Assembly: GCA_943789365.1 (NCBI GenBank)
Contig: CALSTV010000001.1
Location: 1,488,001-1,552,000 of the forward strand
DNA length: 64,000 bases
Direction of reading: 5' to 3'
DNA from: an uncultured Flavobacteriaceae bacterium
GTDB taxonomy: Bacteria; Bacteroidota; Bacteroidia; Flavobacteriales; Flavobacteriaceae
Positions 18,459 through 26,509 of the stretch are shown piece by piece; the first letter of the stretch is position 1, and every line of letters starts with the position of its first letter. The position numbers were made by a program, and so were the translations under genes. Below the pieces are notes generated by a model. That model did no database searches, had not been told where the DNA came from, and worked only from the letters and a program-made list of their open reading frames with translations.

Positions 18459-18713
18459 TTATTTTTTTAACGTTAGTATCCAGTTTAATAAATCCTCTAA
18501 TATGCTTGTGTTTAATGAATATTCAACAAACTGACCTTTTTTCTCACTTGTTATTAAATCTGCTCTTTTAAGAATATCAAGATGATGTGAAATACTTGGT
18601 TTGGATATATTAAATCTATCCGCAATTTCTCCAGCATTCATATCTTTTTCTTTTAACAGCTCGACAATTTGTCTTCTGGTTTCATCATTTAGTGCCTTGA
18701 AAAGAGAGTTCAT
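18459..18713 (-). CDS. ArsR-family (SdpR-like) transcriptional repressor
   Basis: The 84-residue winged-helix protein is of the short SdpR type. Its recognition helix is in GEIADRFNISKPSISHHLDIL and its wing in ITSEKKGQFVEYSLNTS. There are no metal-binding cysteines, so it is not a metal sensor of the classic kind. It is the first gene of the operon, two bases before SdpI. An inverted repeat lies directly upstream at 18724-18743, consistent with autorepression. Confidence 0.88.
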   Translation of the reverse strand: MNSLFKALNDETRRQIVELLKEKDMNAGEIADRFNISKPSISHHLDILKRADLITSEKKGQFVEYSLNTSILEDLLNWILTLKK

Positions 18714-18723
18714 TTATTTAGTT

Positions 18724-18743
18724 ATTTAGACAAATATCTAAAT
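18724..18743. promoter_or_regulatory. Operator-like inverted repeat upstream of the ArsR gene
   Basis: ATTTAGA and TCTAAAT form perfect 7-bp arms around a 6-bp spacer, ten bases before the start codon. The spacer carries the minus-strand GATATTTG, close to a TAnnTTTG box, so a bound repressor would cover the promoter. Confidence 0.65.
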
Positions 18744-18882
18744 AATATTTCAAATGCGCAAATTTAGTTAGGTTTTTAAATGGAATAAAGAAGTAGCACT
18801 GGGATTCTAAAATGTCCTTAGTTGATTTTCGGTCTCATGCAGTTGATTTATTGTATTTATTCAGGATATTTTAGCTCTTAAT

Positions 18883-19069
18883 TTATTCTTTTAAAAAAAT
18901 ATTCTTCCCTATTAATACTCCAATAAAAGCTCCTATTTGGACACTCACAACCATTCCAAAAACACTTTGATAGGCTCCTGAATGCCCAGGAAGTGAGGCA
19001 GAGGCAAGTCCGACCTATTCTCCAATAATTGCACCAACTACGAGACTTATAAACTGGATTAAATATTTT
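18883..19069 (-). pseudogene. Small membrane-protein remnant
   Basis: On the minus strand, one frame reads KYLIQFISLVVGAIIGE, then a stop, then VGLASASLPGHSGAYQSVFG and MVVSVQIGAFIGVLIGKN. It looks like two hydrophobic segments of a small membrane protein interrupted by a nonsense codon, with no convincing start. Other frames here give an improbable composition rich in Cys and Trp. The rest of the 18744-19209 gap shows nothing I can support. Confidence 0.4.
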
Positions 19070-19209
19070 CACGCTCCTCCAGTTTTCTCAGTTGGGTTCC
19101 GACTAGGAATGGTTAAAAACGACTAAGCCAAAAAGTACCCTTTTACTGGGAGGTTGCTACCCATAAAGGTTGAAATTATGAATTGCCCTTTACTTTTCAC
19201 AGTTCGTTT

Positions 19210-20811
19210 TTAATTGGGGTTTGGAAATGCTCTCATGGATGAATAGCGTTTGTAGGAATCAAATATCTCCGGATCCGGCCCCACAGTTCTTGGATCTCCG
19301 GTTCTCTTTAATTCCTCGAGCAATGCTGCTTTCAGTTCGTTCTCTGTAGCAATATACTGACTCCTTCCTGCCAGATTGTTTAAACAAAATGGATCTTTTA
19401 CCACATTGTACAATTCAAATTCAGGCCGTTTGTTGTAGATTAAATCAAAATAGGGTTTTATGAACGTATCATTGTAGTTTTCAATGATATTTATTTTTGA
19501 AGGACTGTCGTCAATATCCGTAAATGCAGCTTTCTTAATGTATTTCCCATTTGCATCCAAACCGAACATAGGTAGCAATTCATTCGGTTTTTCTGGATTG
19601 TATTTTTGGGGTGCCCCAGTAGGCCAACGTTCGGGTTTTAGGTTCCATATAAAAATACAATCACCTCCTCTTATCATACGTTGTGGATAGCCCCAATTCT
19701 TATATCGCGAAGAAGAATGTCGTTCTCTTCCTACAAACACATACTTTTTAGCGGTTTGTACTTCACTTCTACTTGTCGACCTAAGTAACGGCAGCAAACT
19801 TTTTCCTGTAAGAGGTAACATCCCTTCAGTTTTTGTTTCTGTTACTTCTATAATTGTAGGTGCGAGCTCAATAAAACCGATGGGGTCTTTTACAATTTTC
19901 CCTCCGGGAAAGCCTTTCGGATAGCGGATTGCCATGGGTACATGGGCTCCATATTCAAAGGCATTGGCCTTGGCCAGCGGAAAAGCCATGCCATTATCGG
20001 AGGTTACAATAACAATTGTATTTTCCAATTCTCCGATTTCTTCCAGGTAATTGAGCATTCTTTGCAAATGCAAATCAAACCATTCTATTTCTACGGCATA
20101 ATCTAAAAGATCACCACGAATCACATTATTATCGGGAAGGAATCCTGGTACCTCAGCATCTTTTAATTGTTTCCCCATTCGTTTCCAGGCACCTTTTTCA
20201 AAAGCTCTGTGTGGTTCCTTAGCGCCATACCAAAAAAAGAAAGGTTTGTCTTTTTTTACATTCTCAATAAAATATTTGAAATTTTCTGCATAGTTAGCCT
20301 TGCCAATACCACTTGCTACACGTTCGTCTGCTTCTTTAGTATATCTTATTTCACTGTGCGAAATACCTCCTGCATCTGTTTTTCTTCGTATAGCATCCTT
20401 GTCATTTCTTGCATATCGAAACGGACTTACCCCTTTTCCACTGCGTCCTGTAACATAGCCGTTCTTTTCCAATAGGTCGATAAAAGGCACGTATTTTTTC
20501 AACCAAGAAGAAGCGTGCTGGCCCGATTGTTCATTTTGCCAATGGTGACGCCCCGTAACAATAGCACTTCTCGAAGGTGCACAGCCGGGCGATCCTGCAT
20601 AGCAATTCTCAAAATAAATTCCTTCCCTTGCAATTCTATCAAAAGCAGGGGTATTTACAAAGTTACTTCCAGCAAAACTCGTATGTGCAAAAGATTGATC
20701 ATCGCTGATCGCAAAAAGTATATTGGGTCTTTTTGTTTTTGTTCTATTTTGGGCAAAACTCGAAGAGATAAATACCATAAACAAACCTAAAACAATGGTT
20801 TTTATTTTCAT
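19210..20811 (-). CDS. Sulfatase (S1 family), secreted
   Basis: The 533-residue protein has a signal peptide ending FAQ. The alkaline-phosphatase-fold start NILFAISDDQS supplies the metal-binding Asp pair. The formylglycine motif is Cys77-A-P-S-R, followed by the TGRHHWQN helix. The later VTSDNG segment supplies further metal ligands. It has the look of heparan N-sulfatase-like S1 enzymes. It lies downstream of the GH29 gene with a 164-bp gap and could be a separate transcript. It would remove sulfate esters from the same glycan as the neighbouring enzymes. Confidence 0.85.
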   Translation of the reverse strand: MKIKTIVLGLFMVFISSSFAQNRTKTKRPNILFAISDDQSFAHTSFAGSNFVNTPAFDRIAREGIYFENCYAGSPGCAPSRSAIVTGRHHWQNEQSGQHASSWLKKYVPFIDLLEKNGYVTGRSGKGVSPFRYARNDKDAIRRKTDAGGISHSEIRYTKEADERVASGIGKANYAENFKYFIENVKKDKPFFFWYGAKEPHRAFEKGAWKRMGKQLKDAEVPGFLPDNNVIRGDLLDYAVEIEWFDLHLQRMLNYLEEIGELENTIVIVTSDNGMAFPLAKANAFEYGAHVPMAIRYPKGFPGGKIVKDPIGFIELAPTIIEVTETKTEGMLPLTGKSLLPLLRSTSRSEVQTAKKYVFVGRERHSSSRYKNWGYPQRMIRGGDCIFIWNLKPERWPTGAPQKYNPEKPNELLPMFGLDANGKYIKKAAFTDIDDSPSKINIIENYNDTFIKPYFDLIYNKRPEFELYNVVKDPFCLNNLAGRSQYIATENELKAALLEELKRTGDPRTVGPDPEIFDSYKRYSSMRAFPNPN

Positions 20812-20975
20812 TTCCTAGTGATTATTTTTAATTGACCATGTTTCCAGCCCATGACGCGCATACAATCTAACATCGCAACTAAGATCCTAAAATGTATACA
20901 AGGACATTGTATTTCAGCATTTTTAATGTAGCTGAGGATCAAACCAATGTTCAAATTATATGTTTAAAACTAACC

Positions 20976-22460
20976 TTAAAACCCAATTTTCAGCGCATAG
21001 CCATGACTATTTCCTCTGTTTTTTGCTAGATGTACTTGTAGTCCCTCATCTGTCTGGGCCCATTCTAATTGATCTGTCACACCTAACATTTGCACCGATT
21101 TGATTGTACCCACTGAAGTACTACCAAAACTCTTAATGCTAATTTTTGTTGTTGGGTATTCCAAAGCAATCGCATACAGGGTATTTTCTTTTTGGGTAAA
21201 CCAAAAATCTTGTGGCGTAAAAGAAATGGTTTTGTCTTTTTTCTGCGCTCTATCATGCGTACCATTCATTTCTAGCACGGTAGGACCTTCGTGTGTTACT
21301 TTCCATTTTCGAGTGTTGTAAATCGCTTCTCCGTTTATTGCCAACCAGTTCCCAACAGCTCTTAGATTGTCTATACTTTCTTGAGGAACTTCACCAGAAG
21401 CATTGGGACCAATATTCAACATATAATTCCCCCCTTTACTTACAATTTCTGTCAGCCAAAACAAGAGTTCTTTTACCGATTTCCAATCGTGATCGTAGGA
21501 TTTATAGCCCCAAGAATTGTTTGTCGTTCCTACAGTTTGCCAAGGCTTTGTAATAGCCAAATGATCTTTTGGAATTTTATTGTCACCCGGAATATCAAAA
21601 TCGCCCATATCATTTCCTACACGTGAATTCACCAACATATTGGGTTGTAATTCATACGCCAATTTGTAAAAATCGGCACTTTGTTTTGGGCTTAAATAAT
21701 GCGGCATATCATACCACAAAGTTTTTAAATCGGGAAATTGCGTCAATATTTCTTTTACCTGAGGAAAGGCCTTATTTGTGAGGTAGGATTGAAAGCTGTT
21801 TGAACTTGGATCCCATGTATTCGCACCCATTTTACGTTTGGCTTTGGCATTCATTTCTCTTCCTGAAGCTGCCAAATCTGCATAGCCACAATCATTCCCG
21901 TCCATCCAATCAATATTGTGTGAATAGTACAATCCAAAATCAATCCCGTATTTTTTACAGGCATCATATAATTCTTGAACTACGTCTCTTTTAAATGGCG
22001 TAGCGTCTACAATATTATAGTCGCTTACTTTGGAATGATACATGGCAAAACCGTCGTGGTGCTTTGAGGTAATAACCAAGTACTTCATTCCAGCATCTTT
22101 TGCCAATTTAGCTATAGCATCTGCATCGAAGTCTTCGGGGTTGAATTGGGGGGCTAATGCTGCGTACTCATCTCGCGGGATTTGAGCGGTACATTGTATC
22201 CATTCTGCTACTGGAGGACGTCCGTAGTCTTCAATTTTTTTCCCTTTCCAAACACCGCCGGGAATGGCATACAATCCCCAATGGATAAACATTCCATATT
22301 TTGCGTCATTAAAATCTTCAATAGCTTGCGATTTGGACGCCTCCATTTCTGCTACCGTTTGCGCATTTTTTGTTTTTGATTTGAAAAATGAACAAGATGA
22401 AATTGTTATGGCAATGCACAATAACAAACTTTTGATTTTGATGTTATATGACTTCTTCAT
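20976..22460 (-). CDS. GH29 alpha-L-fucosidase-like lipoprotein
   Basis: The 494-residue protein has a lipoprotein signal (ISSC, Cys23). GH29 hallmarks are [39 protein letters not shown] and [10 protein letters not shown]; Asp251 in the last is the predicted nucleophile. It ends in a small beta domain. It would cleave terminal alpha-L-fucose, or a related sugar, from the glycan at the cell surface. The position beside a xylan locus is unusual for a fucosidase and hints at a mixed or substituted substrate. A TATATTTG element lies about 90 bp upstream. Confidence 0.85.
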   Translation of the reverse strand: MKKSYNIKIKSLLLCIAITISSCSFFKSKTKNAQTVAEMEASKSQAIEDFNDAKYGMFIHWGLYAIPGGVWKGKKIEDYGRPPVAEWIQCTAQIPRDEYAALAPQFNPEDFDADAIAKLAKDAGMKYLVITSKHHDGFAMYHSKVSDYNIVDATPFKRDVVQELYDACKKYGIDFGLYYSHNIDWMDGNDCGYADLAASGREMNAKAKRKMGANTWDPSSNSFQSYLTNKAFPQVKEILTQFPDLKTLWYDMPHYLSPKQSADFYKLAYELQPNMLVNSRVGNDMGDFDIPGDNKIPKDHLAITKPWQTVGTTNNSWGYKSYDHDWKSVKELLFWLTEIVSKGGNYMLNIGPNASGEVPQESIDNLRAVGNWLAINGEAIYNTRKWKVTHEGPTVLEMNGTHDRAQKKDKTISFTPQDFWFTQKENTLYAIALEYPTTKISIKSFGSTSVGTIKSVQMLGVTDQLEWAQTDEGLQVHLAKNRGNSHGYALKIGF

Positions 22461-22546
22461 GTACTATATTTTTTTCAAGGGTATGATTTCTAAACAACTC
22501 AAAATGCTCGTATTATTTTTTTGAAGTATTCTTTTCCCTTTACAAA

Positions 22547-22554
22547 CAAATATA
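22547..22554 (-). promoter_or_regulatory. Putative -7 element for the GH29 gene
   Basis: On the minus strand the bases read TATATTTG, a full match to TAnnTTTG. I find no TTG at the usual distance, so the promoter is tentative. Confidence 0.35.
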
Positions 22555-22654
22555 CGGCCGAATACGCTCATTTTTTGTGTTCATTTCTTTCAAAAACTAA
22601 TTCAATTGCATCATAATTTTATTTCAAGCTTTTTTAGTACGGATATATACTCAA

Positions 22655-22685
22655 TAAAAACACCTACCAAAAAAATGGTAGGTGC
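22655..22685 (-). terminator. Intrinsic terminator at the end of the xylan operon
   Basis: On the minus strand, CACCTACC pairs with GGTAGGTG around an A/T loop and is followed by TTTTTATT. It ends the transcript whose last gene is the cytosolic GH43. A second palindrome (AATTAGCGA-AG-TCGCTAATT, 22692-22711) lies between it and the gene. Confidence 0.75.
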
Positions 22686-22732
22686 CAATGAATTAGCGAA
22701 GTCGCTAATTGATCCGGGGGGAATCAAAATCT

Positions 22733-23773
22733 TTATTTTTCTTTATATGGATTGATAGGAACAATGGTTCCATCTGTTCGATAGGTAATCTCCGTATATT
22801 TTACAGATCTCAAATGCGTAACTCCTTTCGAGAGTGAAGCATCGTGGTAAAACAAATAACTCTTGCCTTCTATTTCACAAACTGAATGATGTGAGGTCCA
22901 ACCTACTACCGGATTTAAAATTCTACCTTTATAGGTAAAGGGTCCATATGGATTGTCTCCTATTGCGTAACAAATAAAATGCGTATCACCTGTTGAGTAT
23001 GAAAAATAGTATTTTCCATTGTGTTTATGCAACCAGGCCGCCTCAAAAAAACGACGTGCATTGTCACCTGCCAACAACAAATCCCCTGCTTCATCGAGAA
23101 TTTCAAGTTGCTTTGGTTTTTCAGAAAACGCTAATAAATCGTCGGTCATTTTTGCCACCAACGGCAGCAGCGCAGGTTCATGGTCTTGAGGTAAAAATGC
23201 GGTGGGACTTTCAGGCTGGGCGGCATTAAATTGCCCTGTTCTCCATCTTTGTAATTGTCCTCCCCATAAGCCACCAAAATACATATAATAACTACCATCA
23301 TCATCTTTAAACACGGCTGGATCTATGGAGAAACTTCCTTTTATAGCTTCTGGTTGCGCCGTAAAGGGGCCTGTTGGTGATTTGCTAGTGGCTACACCAA
23401 TACGGAAAATACCATCGTGCGCCTTGGCAGGAAAGAACAAATAATAAGTGCCGCCCTTTTCATTGGCATCTGGTGCCCACATTTGTTGTTTTGCCCAAGG
23501 CACATCGTCAACATGGAGCGCTACGCCATGATCTACTGCTTTGCTTCCAATAGCATCCATAGAGATCACATGGTAATCTTTCATTGCAAAATGACTTCCT
23601 AAATCGTCAAAAGCCTCTCCTACGTCAATATCGTGAGAAGGATAGATATATATTTTCCCGTTGAAATAATGCGCCGATGGATCGGCCGTATAGATATGAC
23701 TAACCACAGGCTTTGAAATTGCCCGTCTGTTTAAATCTTCAAAATCAATATGATCAATACTATCTTCTGGCAT
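22733..23773 (-). CDS. GH43 beta-xylosidase/arabinofuranosidase, no signal peptide
   Basis: This 346-residue five-bladed propeller enzyme has the GH43 triad: Asp31 (YTADPSAH), Asp151 (FSIDPAVFKDDDGSYYMYFGG) and Glu244 (RRFFEAAWLHKHNG). It starts MPEDSIDHIDFED, with no signal peptide or lipobox, so it should act in the cytoplasm. The gene starts 10 bp after the GPH symporter stop. The arrangement suggests import of xylobiose or an arabinoxyloside followed by internal hydrolysis. It is a clear paralogue of the secreted GH43 at 28679-29752. Exact specificity cannot be set from sequence alone. Confidence 0.85.
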   Translation of the reverse strand: MPEDSIDHIDFEDLNRRAISKPVVSHIYTADPSAHYFNGKIYIYPSHDIDVGEAFDDLGSHFAMKDYHVISMDAIGSKAVDHGVALHVDDVPWAKQQMWAPDANEKGGTYYLFFPAKAHDGIFRIGVATSKSPTGPFTAQPEAIKGSFSIDPAVFKDDDGSYYMYFGGLWGGQLQRWRTGQFNAAQPESPTAFLPQDHEPALLPLVAKMTDDLLAFSEKPKQLEILDEAGDLLLAGDNARRFFEAAWLHKHNGKYYFSYSTGDTHFICYAIGDNPYGPFTYKGRILNPVVGWTSHHSVCEIEGKSYLFYHDASLSKGVTHLRSVKYTEITYRTDGTIVPINPYKEK

Positions 23774-23783
23774 TTCTTTGAAA

Positions 23784-25241
23784 TTATTTGGTTCTTCTTT
23801 CTTTTAGTTCTTTTTCTATTTGCACCTCTAAGCTTTTATTAATTTCATAGTAAAACAACAATGCAATGCTTATAAAAAACGGAATTGCAGGATATATACT
23901 CACAAGCATTTTCGTGCCTTGTACTGCACTTTCCGGCTGTATCAATACTTCTCCTGCTACAGCTGCTTCTTTTGTAATATATCCATAAAGACCGAGAATC
24001 CATGTCAACAAAGCACTTCCTATACTAAGCCCTCCTTTTAGACCAACCATCATGGCGGAAAAAATTATGGCAGTGGCTCTTCTGTTGGTTTTCCATTCGG
24101 AATAATCGGCAACATCGGCAATCATTGCCCAGAGCAAAGGAATGGTGAGCCCGTAGAAAAACCCGTGTACTATTTGAGCCGAAAACATCAAACCTACTGA
24201 AGTTGCAGCAAAGAAATAGAATACAACAATAAATAAGGTTGAGATAAACAAGGCGGCCATAAAAACGTCTCGTTTGCCATACGTATCTGCTAACTTTTTA
24301 GACAGCGTGATCCCTACGATCATAAAAATAATACCACCGGCATTGAACAATCCAAATCCTGCTGAAACAGGGTTTTCACCAAAAAAATTAAGTCCAATGC
24401 CCGCTAGGAAATCTAATATTGGTTGAATGAATTGGGTAAGGGCAATTTTATCTACATAGTTTTCAAAATAGTACACATAAGAGCCACCTTTCATAGCCAA
24501 GGTCACAAAAATTAAAGTTGTTACCATAAGAATAATTACCCAAGGTTTGTTTTGAAATAAATCTGCTAGGTCTTCCTTTACGCTCGATTTTTGTTCAGGA
24601 GTAGGTACTATTCGTTCTCGAGTTGTGATAAATGTGATTAATAACATAAGTGTTCCAATAATAGCAAGCCAGGTCATCACTATTTCAATACCAACAGCTT
24701 TATCGCCTCCTCCAGCGGTTTCAATAATAGGCAACATAAATACTTGCACAAAGAACTGTGCGAACATCACCGCTACAAATCGATAAGATGAGATACTGTT
24801 TCGCTCTCCCATATCTCCAGTAATTACCCCGCTCAAAGCCGAATAAGGCAAATTGTTTGCTGCGTACAATAACAATAATAATGTGTAGGTCACAACTGCA
24901 TAGATAACTTTTCCTTTATACGAAAAATCAGGAGTACTAAAAGCCAATAACGAAATAACACCAAGTGGTACAGCCGTATAGAGAATCCAAGGTCTAAATT
25001 TACCCCATTTTGACATTGTTCTATCGGCAATTGCCCCAATAATTGGGTTGAACCCAAAAGCGGCAATCAAGCCTACAATTAACATGATAGCAGAAGCATG
25101 ATTTGCTTCCAGTCCATAGATATCTGTATAAAAATAAGCCAGATAGGTCATTAAGGTTTGAAATACCAAATTGGCCGCCAAGTCTCCCAAACTATAGCCT
25201 ACTTTTTCTTTAATGGATAATTTTTGTGCGGTCGTATGCAT
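23784..25241 (-). CDS. GPH-family glycoside:cation symporter
   Basis: The 485-residue, 12-helix transporter belongs to the glycoside-pentoside-hexuronide family. It opens with KEKVGYSLGDLAANLVFQ and has the IIGAIADRTMSKWGKFRPW loop typical of MelB/XynB-like members. It sits between the GH10 xylanase and the cytosolic GH43, so xylo-oligosaccharide or xyloside uptake across the inner membrane is the best guess. No TonB-dependent SusC partner is in the window, so outer-membrane uptake must be provided elsewhere. Confidence 0.85.
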   Translation of the reverse strand: MHTTAQKLSIKEKVGYSLGDLAANLVFQTLMTYLAYFYTDIYGLEANHASAIMLIVGLIAAFGFNPIIGAIADRTMSKWGKFRPWILYTAVPLGVISLLAFSTPDFSYKGKVIYAVVTYTLLLLLYAANNLPYSALSGVITGDMGERNSISSYRFVAVMFAQFFVQVFMLPIIETAGGGDKAVGIEIVMTWLAIIGTLMLLITFITTRERIVPTPEQKSSVKEDLADLFQNKPWVIILMVTTLIFVTLAMKGGSYVYYFENYVDKIALTQFIQPILDFLAGIGLNFFGENPVSAGFGLFNAGGIIFMIVGITLSKKLADTYGKRDVFMAALFISTLFIVVFYFFAATSVGLMFSAQIVHGFFYGLTIPLLWAMIADVADYSEWKTNRRATAIIFSAMMVGLKGGLSIGSALLTWILGLYGYITKEAAVAGEVLIQPESAVQGTKMLVSIYPAIPFFISIALLFYYEINKSLEVQIEKELKERRTK

Positions 25242-25268
25242 GCTTTATAGTGTCTTTTATTAGGTTTG

Positions 25269-26390
25269 TTATTGCAGTTCTAACAAGCTCGAATAGGCTT
25301 TTTTTGGTTGGTAATTCCTATCGAATAGCAGCGGGTAATTGGTACGTTGCTTTATTGGAAAATCATTAAGCCATGAGTTTTTATCGGATATTCCCCAAAA
25401 AGTAACTCTGTCAATTTTATCTTGGTGTTTTACAAACAGTTTAAATAGTTCTTGGTAGCGTGCTGCCAATGCGTCTTGAACTTGGTCTGGTAAACCTTTG
25501 GAATACGGGTCCATTGTTTTATCACCTATGTATTTTTCAAAATTCTGACTAACCTCTGCGCCAACCAATTCCCATGGATTTGGCAATACTGATATGTCTA
25601 GTTCCGTAAAACTAACCTGCACACCCAATGCGGCATAGGTAAGTATGGTTTCTTCTATTTGTTGGATTGATGGCTTTTTTAAATCCCAATGTGCTTGTAT
25701 GCCTACTCCGTCAATCCTTGCGCCATCTGCTTGTAGTTGTTTTACCAAACGCACCACTCCTGCTCGCTTTTTAGGATGGCAAATATTGTAATCGTTATAC
25801 ATAAGTTTGGCATTCGGGTCGTACTGTGCTGCCCATTTAAAAGCCTGTGAAAGATAGCCCTCTCCAAGTACGTTTAAAAAGACGGATTGACGCAAATCCC
25901 CATTTTCTTTCAACGCTTCATTTACTACATCCCAAGTACCAATTTTCCCTTTGTATCTCGACACTACCGTCTGTATGTGATTGTGAATGTAACTTGCCAT
26001 TTGGGCACTGTCCTGCTCCTCTTTCATAAATGCCGCCAATTGCGAGTGCCAAACCAATGTATGTCCTATTATATGTGCATTGATTTTTTCTCCTAAGGCC
26101 ACATATTTGTCGGCCATCTTAAAATCAAATACATTGGGTTTTGGTTGCAGGAACATCCATTTCATACAATTTTCAGGAGAAATGGTATTAAATTCTTTTT
26201 CTAGAATTCGATTCCCCTTTGTATCTGAACCCTTGATTTGACGCTCATTTAAAGCGGCTCCCACATAAAACTGGTTCTTAAAAACAGTCTGTAATGAATT
26301 CGACTCTTTTGTTGTATTCTGACTTTGATTGATATGCTTTGCACAACTTAAAACGAGCAGTCCCAGGGCAAGTAATATTATTTTTTTCAT
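25269..26390 (-). CDS. GH10 endo-xylanase lipoprotein
   Basis: The protein has a lipoprotein signal (VLSCAK). The GH10 barrel shows FNTISPENCMKWMFLQP, HTLVWHSQ, WDVVNEALKENG (acid/base Glu, residue 158 from this start), YNDYN and VSFTELDIS (nucleophile Glu263). The ATG at 26390 is preferred over a TTG three codons upstream. The mature enzyme is a single domain of typical GH10 size, surface-exposed, cutting beta-1,4-xylan internally. It is the strongest evidence that the locus targets xylan. Confidence 0.92.
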   Translation of the reverse strand: MKKIILLALGLLVLSCAKHINQSQNTTKESNSLQTVFKNQFYVGAALNERQIKGSDTKGNRILEKEFNTISPENCMKWMFLQPKPNVFDFKMADKYVALGEKINAHIIGHTLVWHSQLAAFMKEEQDSAQMASYIHNHIQTVVSRYKGKIGTWDVVNEALKENGDLRQSVFLNVLGEGYLSQAFKWAAQYDPNAKLMYNDYNICHPKKRAGVVRLVKQLQADGARIDGVGIQAHWDLKKPSIQQIEETILTYAALGVQVSFTELDISVLPNPWELVGAEVSQNFEKYIGDKTMDPYSKGLPDQVQDALAARYQELFKLFVKHQDKIDRVTFWGISDKNSWLNDFPIKQRTNYPLLFDRNYQPKKAYSSLLELQ

Positions 26391-26408
26391 CTTTATCAAC
26401 TATTAACC

Positions 26409-26442
26409 AGAGCATTCGATGCTCTCTGTTGTTACAAAACTA
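26409..26442 (-). promoter_or_regulatory. Intergenic hairpin and possible internal promoter before GH10
   Basis: AGAGCAT-TCG-ATGCTCT (26409-26425) is a perfect stem-loop, and the minus strand carries TAGTTTTG at 26435-26442 (TAnnTTTG consensus). The nearest TTG is about 26 bp away, longer than usual. The site could separate expression of GH10-GPH-GH43 from the upstream genes. Confidence 0.35.
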
Positions 26443-26509
26443 AAAATCTAAGGAGTACTTGGCTATCACAAAATGAGCAAATACTATCAAAATTGAGTAA
26501 AAGTATACA

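Noticed and set aside
18878-19072. 64-residue Cys/Trp-rich frame on the minus strand
   Set aside because: Its composition is improbable; the neighbouring frame gives hydrophobic helices with one stop, reported as a membrane-protein remnant.
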